Shown here in pieces: positions 59,186 through 64,000 of a stretch of 64,000 nucleotides of DNA. The notes under the pieces were generated by a model. It did no database searches, was not told the origin of the DNA, and saw only the letters and a program-made list of their open reading frames with translations. The position numbers and the translations under genes are program-made. Position 1 is the stretch's first letter. Each line of letters opens with the position of its first letter. This DNA is from JAKEFM01 sp035695825 (GTDB lineage: Bacteria; Planctomycetota; UBA1135; JAKEFM01): positions 1-64,000 of the forward strand of contig DASRRH010000034.1 in the NCBI GenBank assembly GCA_035695825.1, in the 5' to 3' direction.

Positions 59186-59424
59186 TCCTCGTCGAACTGC
59201 GCGAGGTGGGCGGAGAGGCTCAAGCGCGCGGCGCGGACGCTGTTCGCCATGTCGAGGCGGCCGTTCCCCTCGAAGAGCTTCTCCGCCTGTTGCAGGGTCT
59301 CCACGACGCGCGCGGCCTCCTTCAGGACGACGTCTCCCCCCTGCTCGAGGCGGCGGATCGCCCGCTCGACCTGCCGGACGACCTCCGCTTCGCGCGCACG
59401 CTCGCTACGGTCCGCTCGCTTCAT
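59182..59424 (-). CDS. Small coiled-coil protein
   Basis: 80 residues, ATG at 59424 in an ATGA overlap with the Nudix gene. Almost all helix: EAEVVRQVERAIRRLEQGG, VVETLQQAEKLFEG, then RLSLSAHLAQFDEE. Charged and soluble, no known domain. Last gene of the minus-strand operon. Confidence 0.6.
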   Translation of the reverse strand: MKRADRSERAREAEVVRQVERAIRRLEQGGDVVLKEAARVVETLQQAEKLFEGNGRLDMANSVRAARLSLSAHLAQFDEE

Positions 59425-60020
59425 CGGGAGGGGGGATTCTCCCCGGGAAGCTCGGCTGCGCAAGATGGAGGATCCCCCTGCGAATCGAGGAGCGCCAGCG
59501 CCGCGATCGTCTTGCCGTCGCGGATCTCCCCTCTGCGGACTCGGGCTTGGACCTCGTCGATCGGGAAGATCCCCGTCTCGATCTCCTCGTCCTCGTCGGG
59601 TTCGGCGCCCCCGTCGGGAGCGAGCCCCTCGGCGACGAAGAGGTGCATGAACTCGCTCGTGACCCCGGGAGCCGGGAAAAACCCGCCGAGGCGCCTCCAG
59701 CGCGCCGCCCGGAAGCCCGTCTCCTCGTGAAGCTCCCTCCGCGCCGCTTCCTCCGGAGCCTCCCCTGGCTCGAGGCGCCCCGCCGGCACCTCCCAGAGGA
59801 AGGAACGGGCGGCGTGGCGGTACTGGCGCACGAGGAGGATGCTTCGGGGGTCGGGGAGGGGAACCACGACGGCGGCGCCCGGGTGGAGGACGAGCTCCTG
59901 AACGACGGTCCGGCCGAGCGGGGTCCGGAAGCGCTCCCGCACGACGCGGAACACCCGGCCCGCGAAGATCTCCTCGCTCTCGAGGACTTCGGCGGGCGGA
60001 GGGTCCGTGCGTCCGTTCAC
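59421..60020 (-). CDS. Nudix hydrolase, ADP-ribose pyrophosphatase-like
   Basis: 199 residues from the GTG at 60020, which gives the 4-bp GTGA overlap usual here; ATG at 60056 is an alternative that would overlap the upstream gene by 40 bp. The Nudix box fits GX5EX7REUXEEXGU exactly at residues 81-103 (starts GRLEPGE, ends REL HEETGF). It is preceded by SFLWEVPAGRLEPGE as in ADP-ribose pyrophosphatases. FPAPGVTSEFMHLFVA follows. The substrate is probably a nucleoside diphosphate sugar. Confidence 0.85.
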   Translation of the reverse strand: MNGRTDPPPAEVLESEEIFAGRVFRVVRERFRTPLGRTVVQELVLHPGAAVVVPLPDPRSILLVRQYRHAARSFLWEVPAGRLEPGEAPEEAARRELHEETGFRAARWRRLGGFFPAPGVTSEFMHLFVAEGLAPDGGAEPDEDEEIETGIFPIDEVQARVRRGEIRDGKTIAALALLDSQGDPPSCAAELPGENPPSR

Positions 60021-61174
60021 GGGAAAGAGAGCACCGGGGGGAAGCAAGCGAACCATACGGCCATCGCCGGCGTGAAGGAAGCGGCGGCGAGCGCGCCGAG
60101 CCCGCCGATCCTCCCTCCCTGGGGCGCGGCGAGGGCGAAGGCAGGCGCCGTCGCCCGCGAGGCGGACCAGAACGCGACCCAGACGTCGCGGTCCGCGGCG
60201 GCCGCGGCGAGCCACAGGGCCGCGAACGGAGCCGCCTCTCCGCGGAGGCGCGGGAGGGTCGCCGGAAGGACGAGGAAAGCGGCGAGGTGCAGGAGAGAGA
60301 AGAGGTTCTCGGGGAGGAAGCCGCGCAGCCGCGCCGCCTCGGCGCCGGCCCAGAGGGGCGCGAAGAGGGGCAAGCCGAGATCCGCGAAGGGGAGGGCGCC
60401 GGATAGCCCCCGTCGGAGGAGCCACGCGCGCCACCCGATCGAGGGAGCGAGCGCGAGGAGCCAGAGGAGACCCCTTCCGCGGCCACGGACGAGCGCCTGC
60501 GCGGCCAGCGCGGCCGGGACGACGGCGAAGACCTCGTGATCGAGGGGGGCGAGCGCGAGGCAGCAGGCCGCCCAACCGGGCCGGCCTCGTCCCCGGAGGA
60601 GCAGGGCGAGGAGCGTGAGCGCCGTCCCGGCCGGACCGGGAAGACCGCGCGCGACGGCGACGGCCAGGCCCGCGTTCGCACCGGCGGCGAGGCCGATCCC
60701 GAAGGAACTCCGTTCGCCCCCCCGGGATGCCGCGACGAGGGCTGCGACCGCGGCGGACGCGAGGAGATTCAGGGCGGCGAAGCGTCCGGCGACCCCTCGG
60801 AGGTCCCCCGCGCCCGAGGCCCGTGCGAGGGCGGGGAGGAGGATCCGGGAGAACCGTCTCCCGGGGTCGTCGAGGAACCGCGAGGTGCCGCGGCGGTCGA
60901 GCGGATCGAGCGCGACGAGGGCGTAGAACTGTCCGTCGTACCCGCCCAGTCCGGCGAAGCGGACGGGCTTCCCGACGTCCGCCGGGAGGGGGACACCGTC
61001 GCCGACGCAGAGGAGGACGGTCGGGTCGCCGCGCGAGTCGAGGAGGAGGACGGCGAGGAGGAGGGCGTGGAGGGCGGCCGCCCCGGCTGCTGCCCTCGCG
61101 GCGGTCGGAATCGAGTTTCGGTTCGGGTCGATCGGGGTCGGTCGGGACTTCGCGCGCTGGAGGTCTAACCGAAT
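60017..61174 (-). CDS. Polytopic membrane protein with no standard start codon
   Basis: The frame is open from 61186 to the TGA at 60017-60019, and nearly all of it is membrane-protein-like (repeated Leu/Ala/Val segments with Trp and Arg between). An early outward loop has YDGQFYALVALDP, and then FLDDPGRRFSRILLPALA, a pattern seen in a family of polytopic, glycosyltransferase-like membrane proteins. But the frame has no ATG, GTG or TTG until 60373, which would cut it in half. The coordinate uses ATT at 61174; ATC at 61132 or ATT at 61111 are alternatives. A one-base indel linking to the ATG at 61190 is also possible. The GTGA overlap with the Nudix gene supports it as a real gene. Confidence 0.65.
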   Translation of the reverse strand: MRLDLQRAKSRPTPIDPNRNSIPTAARAAAGAAALHALLLAVLLLDSRGDPTVLLCVGDGVPLPADVGKPVRFAGLGGYDGQFYALVALDPLDRRGTSRFLDDPGRRFSRILLPALARASGAGDLRGVAGRFAALNLLASAAVAALVAASRGGERSSFGIGLAAGANAGLAVAVARGLPGPAGTALTLLALLLRGRGRPGWAACCLALAPLDHEVFAVVPAALAAQALVRGRGRGLLWLLALAPSIGWRAWLLRRGLSGALPFADLGLPLFAPLWAGAEAARLRGFLPENLFSLLHLAAFLVLPATLPRLRGEAAPFAALWLAAAAADRDVWVAFWSASRATAPAFALAAPQGGRIGGLGALAAASFTPAMAVWFACFPPVLSFP

Positions 61175-61192
61175 GCCCCTGCGCCGTCATGC

Positions 61193-61332
61193 CCCGGGGC
61201 GGGTCCCCCGCGTGAAGAGGGGCGCCCGCCATCCGCCGTTCAGGCCCGGGGCGGGTCCCGAACGTGAAGAGGGGCGCCCGCGATCCGCCGTTCAGACCCG
61301 GGACGGGTCCCGAACGTGAAGAGGGGCGCCCG
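61193..61332. repeat. 52-bp tandem repeat array
   Basis: Full units at 61211-61262 and 61263-61314 differ at three positions; a partial unit precedes (61193-61207 matches the unit tail in phase) and another follows (first 18 bp at 61315-61332). About 2.7 copies. Each unit starts CGTGAAGAGGGGCGCCCG and contains an imperfect CCCGGG palindrome. The array abuts the 5' end of the membrane protein frame and the terminator of the Ig-like gene. Confidence 0.85.
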
Positions 61333-61346
61333 TCGGCGGGCGCCCC
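61323..61346 (-). terminator. Terminator-like hairpin of the Ig-like lipoprotein gene
   Basis: GGGGCGCCCG (61323-61332), loop TCGG, CGGGCGCCCC (61337-61346), a perfect 10-bp stem, about 20 nt downstream of the minus-strand stop at 61367. The minus strand then reads TCTTCACGTT, a weak T-rich tail. Its left arm is repeated in each 52-bp unit. Confidence 0.65.
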
Positions 61347-61366
61347 CCCAGCGATGGAACGGACAG

Positions 61367-63685
61367 CTACGGAGTGATTTCGATTCCGTTCGTCGTAGGC
61401 ATCGGATTTCCGGCGAGGTCGCGGACGTCCCTGACCCGGAGACGGTGGGTTCCCGGGATCACGGTGTCGCCCGCGGTCAGGCGGACGGTCTTTCCGTCGC
61501 CGAGGAGGACCGCCGCGACGAGGACCGGCGGGGTCCCCTTCGCGACGAACCAGTAGTTGGAGACCGCCTCCGCGCTCGACTTCTCGACCGACTCGCTGAA
61601 GGTGACGTCGACCGTGCGGCTCGAAGGGTCGACGACCTCGTTCCGGTCGGCGACGAGGACGGTCGGCGGCGTGGAGTCTCCAAGCACGATTCCCGACGAG
61701 GCGGAGGGAACCATCGGGTTCCCCGCGACGTCGCGGACGGCGGCGACGGAGATCCGGTAGGTGGCGCCAGCCTGGAGGTTCGTGCCGGCCGGCAGCGTGA
61801 TCGTGATCTCCCGAGCGGCGGGGTCGTAGGCGAAAGAGGCCCCGGCGAGCGGGAGGGCGGTGCCGATCGGGCTCTCGAGGGCGTAGGCCGCGGGGGTCTC
61901 CGCGTCGGAGGGAACGACCGGCTCGCTGAAGAGGACGACCACAGGGTCGTTCGCGGAGCCCGGGACGGCGGTCGCCCTGGAGGAGACGAGGGAGGGAGGC
62001 GTCGAGTCGCTGGTCGCGACCGCGAGACCCGCTCCGCCCCCCGGGTTCCCGGCCGGGTCCTCGACCCCCGAGACGGTGAGGGTCGTCGAGCCCGGAACGA
62101 CGGCGTCGTCGAAGACGAGCCGGATTCCCATGGACCCCGGCAGCCCGCTCACCCCGACGAATGCCTGCCCCTCGCTCGCGGCGAAGAAGGGCGCGGCGCT
62201 CGTCCCGAGCGAGATCGGCTCGTTGAAGAGGACGTCGGCCACGCGCCCGAGCGGGTCGAGGGCGAGGTTCTGGGAGACCGACACGATCGACGGGGCGACG
62301 GAGTCGCCGCCGACGACGCCGGCGAAGGAGGCGCCCGGCGCGAGCGGGTTCCCGGCAAGGTCGCGGACTCCCGAGCAGGAGAGGAGGAAGGACGCCCCGG
62401 TCCGCAGGTTCACCGCGAGAGCGCCCGAGCCCGCGAGCAGGATCGTCGCGGTGCGGGAGGGCCCGTCGTAGGAAAAGCTCGCACCCGAGAGGGGGAGCGG
62501 GCTTCCCTGCGGCGACTCGAGGGCGTATCGGGCGGGGTCGGTCGCCTCCGACGGGAAGACGGGCTCCGAGAAGACGACCGCGAGGAGGTCGTTCCCGTAC
62601 CCGCTGACGGTCGTCGCGGAGCCGGAGTCGATCGCGGGCGGGAGAGCATCGGTGCTCGCGATCGCCGCGGCCGAGACAGCGGCCATCTGGTTCCCGGCGA
62701 GGTCGAAGACGTTCTGGACCGAGATCGTGTCCGCGCCCGGCACGACCGGCGCGCCGAAGAGGACGCGGACGAGGTCGCCCGGCGGAAGGAGCGTGGCCGC
62801 GAGGGCGAGTTGGCCCACGCTGCCGGCGTAGTTCCCTGCGATCTCGGCGCTCGCGGCGTCGACCGTCTCGTCGAAGGCGAGGTCGACGGTCGCGCCCGAG
62901 GGATCGGCGAGCATGTTCTGCGTCGCGCCGAGGAGAGCCGGCCCGAAGGCGTCCCCGTCGACGAGCCCGCTCGCCGCCGCGCCTGCGGCGATCGCATTCC
63001 CGCCGAGGTCGCGGACCCCGCTCACGGCGAGGCTCCACCCCTGACCGAACTGGAGGTTGGCGGGCGCGGCGTCCGTCCCGTCGAAGAGAACGGTGACGGT
63101 TCGGCTCCCCGCGTCGTAGGCGAAGGCGTCCGGGCCGAGCGGGACGGGGGTCCCGGCAGGCTGCTCGAAGACGTAGTGGGACGGGTCGACGACGTCCGCG
63201 GGGACCATGTCGTCGCCGAAGGAGATCGTGAGCCGGTCGTTCGCCGCGTTCGCGACCGCGGTCGCCGCCGCCGCGTCGATCGGCGGGGGGGTCGCGTCCG
63301 TGCTCGAGAGCGCGACGGCGCTCGCCGGGCGGACCAACTTGCCCGAGCGGTCGCGAAGCCCGCTCACCTCGAAGGTCGTCTCGCCCGGCAAGGCGAGGGC
63401 GTCGAACACGACCCGGACGTCCTTCTCGGAGGCGAGGAGGGTGGCCGAGACGGGCTGCTGGCCTCCGCTCGCGACGAAGGCGGCGAGATCGGCGGGCTGG
63501 AGCGCCCGCATCCGGTGGTCGAACGAGAAGTCGACTGACCTCCCCTGCGCGTCGACGTCCCGGTTCTGGACGGCGCCGAGCAGCGCTCCTGCACTTCCGC
63601 CGCCTCCGCCCCCGCCTCCGCAGGCGCCGAGCGGGAGGAGACTCACTCCGACGAGAACCCTCCCGAAACGCCGAAGACCGACCAT
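61367..63685 (-). CDS. Large lipoprotein with repeated SbsA-type Ig-like domains
   Basis: 772 residues, ATG with GGGAG 8 nt upstream. Signal peptide ends in the lipobox LGAC at about residues 19-22, followed by eight Gly and a Ser-Ala linker. The rest is about seven repeats of Ig-like (SbsA/Big_5-type) domains with recurring VVFSEPV, YALESP, LPLSGASFSYD and VRDLAGNPM motifs; units of two lengths alternate. No catalytic domain. It is most likely an outer-membrane-anchored surface or adhesion protein. A c-di-GMP-I riboswitch lies upstream, so expression should follow c-di-GMP, consistent with a role in attachment. Confidence 0.85.
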   Translation of the reverse strand: MVGLRRFGRVLVGVSLLPLGACGGGGGGGGSAGALLGAVQNRDVDAQGRSVDFSFDHRMRALQPADLAAFVASGGQQPVSATLLASEKDVRVVFDALALPGETTFEVSGLRDRSGKLVRPASAVALSSTDATPPPIDAAAATAVANAANDRLTISFGDDMVPADVVDPSHYVFEQPAGTPVPLGPDAFAYDAGSRTVTVLFDGTDAAPANLQFGQGWSLAVSGVRDLGGNAIAAGAAASGLVDGDAFGPALLGATQNMLADPSGATVDLAFDETVDAASAEIAGNYAGSVGQLALAATLLPPGDLVRVLFGAPVVPGADTISVQNVFDLAGNQMAAVSAAAIASTDALPPAIDSGSATTVSGYGNDLLAVVFSEPVFPSEATDPARYALESPQGSPLPLSGASFSYDGPSRTATILLAGSGALAVNLRTGASFLLSCSGVRDLAGNPLAPGASFAGVVGGDSVAPSIVSVSQNLALDPLGRVADVLFNEPISLGTSAAPFFAASEGQAFVGVSGLPGSMGIRLVFDDAVVPGSTTLTVSGVEDPAGNPGGGAGLAVATSDSTPPSLVSSRATAVPGSANDPVVVLFSEPVVPSDAETPAAYALESPIGTALPLAGASFAYDPAAREITITLPAGTNLQAGATYRISVAAVRDVAGNPMVPSASSGIVLGDSTPPTVLVADRNEVVDPSSRTVDVTFSESVEKSSAEAVSNYWFVAKGTPPVLVAAVLLGDGKTVRLTAGDTVIPGTHRLRVRDVRDLAGNPMPTTNGIEITP

Positions 63686-63743
63686 CGCGATGCTCCCTTC
63701 CCTTGCCGGGCGCGCGCGCGGCTTCCCCAGGCCGGGCGCGGCA

Positions 63744-63780
63744 CCCGATGCCGCCCTCGAACGGGGCCGATGGCATCGGG
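63744..63780 (-). promoter_or_regulatory. Hairpin between riboswitch and start codon
   Basis: CCCGATGCC (63744-63752) and GGCATCGGG (63772-63780) form a 9-bp stem with further pairing inside. It lies between the aptamer and the ATG and may be part of the expression platform; no U tract. Confidence 0.4.
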
Positions 63781-63861
63781 GGGAGCAGGCGGGTCGGAGC
63801 GTCCGTCGGATCGGACGGAACGCGTTTTTCCGGCTGCCTGGACCATCGGTATCCCCGTGGC

Positions 63862-63950
63862 GTCCTCAGCAACCGGCTGCCCCGCGGGAAAGTGGGCGCG
63901 GGGCCCTTGGCTTTGCGTCCCGCCCTTACGAGCGGTTTGCCCTGATTGAA
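63862..63950 (-). ncRNA. c-di-GMP-I (GEMM) riboswitch
   Basis: Minus strand. The aptamer core matches the Vibrio Vc2 pattern in order: AGGGCAAACC (63943-63934), a stem CCGCTC with GTAA tetraloop and GGGCGG, GGGACGCAAAGCC (63922-63910), a variable GC-rich stem, and GGCAGCCGGTTGC at the 3' side (about 63885-63869). The ligand contacts are kept: the G equal to Vc2 G20 (63941), the A equal to A47 (63914) and the C of the final stem. Retained G20 points to c-di-GMP rather than cGAMP. It ends about 175 nt before the ATG of the Ig-like lipoprotein gene. Confidence 0.9.
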
Positions 63951-64000
63951 GACTCCGGAATAACTGTACGGACGTTGTCAAGGCGGACGCCTGCGCCGGG

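Noticed and set aside
61193..61332. Repeat array considered as CRISPR
   Set aside because: The 52-bp units are contiguous, with no unique spacers and no cas genes.
63976..63981. Perfect TTGACA on the minus strand upstream of the riboswitch
   Set aside because: No acceptable -10 box at 15-19 bp; kept out as a promoter call, though it may still act as a -35 element.

Overview
The window is a very GC-rich bacterial chromosome segment with almost no non-coding space. Start codons are often GTG or TTG, and neighbouring genes often overlap by 4 bp (GTGA, ATGA or TTGA). The gene content best fits a Planctomycetota-like (PVC-related) bacterium: zinc-type uS14, uS4 and bL36, no rpmD in the spc cluster, a DUF1570-like protein, a PPi-type phosphofructokinase, an N-acyl-ornithine carbamoyltransferase, and secreted propeller and Ig-like proteins. 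Myxococcota or another high-GC lineage is not excluded from sequence alone.

Bases 1-29471 are mainly transcription and translation. The order is rpoB (5'-truncated), rpoC, rpsL, rpsG, then a Tsr3/DUF367-like gene. An inverted three-gene cassette follows (a TPR protein flanked by two paralogous two-TM proteins), then an EF-G gene. Next comes a continuous S10-spc-alpha superoperon from rpsJ to rplQ, including secY, adk and infA. Directly behind it are a small membrane protein, a class V aminotransferase and serA, which probably make serine. tuf, rpmD and map are absent from their usual places. Several ribosomal proteins carry long low-complexity tails.

Bases 29472-46914 are mixed. They hold an AbrB/RelE-type toxin-antitoxin pair, a DUF1015 gene, a lipoprotein, a C25 (gingipain)-like protease, a PATAN/DUF4388-TPR membrane protein, dnaE and a di-heme cytochrome c peroxidase-like protein. 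A serine-palmitoyltransferase-like enzyme is divergent from an SDR and suggests sphingolipid synthesis. A HEPN gene with an unknown partner and an N-succinylornithine-type carbamoyltransferase follow.

Bases 46915-64000 carry PPi-phosphofructokinase, an FAD oxidase, ygfZ, an LVIVD propeller, a secreted App1/LNS2-like phosphatase and an AGT-like protein whose catalytic Cys is Thr. Then come a lipoprotein propeller, a DUF1570-like protein, a Ni/Co transporter, arfB, a geranylgeranyl-reductase-like flavoprotein, and a minus-strand operon of a polytopic membrane protein (no usable ATG/GTG/TTG start), a Nudix hydrolase and a coiled-coil protein. The end is a large Ig-like lipoprotein gene preceded by a clear c-di-GMP-I (GEMM) riboswitch. 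Several intergenic regions share a promoter pattern close to TTGACG-N17/18-TAGANT followed by a C tract, often just a few bases from the start codon.
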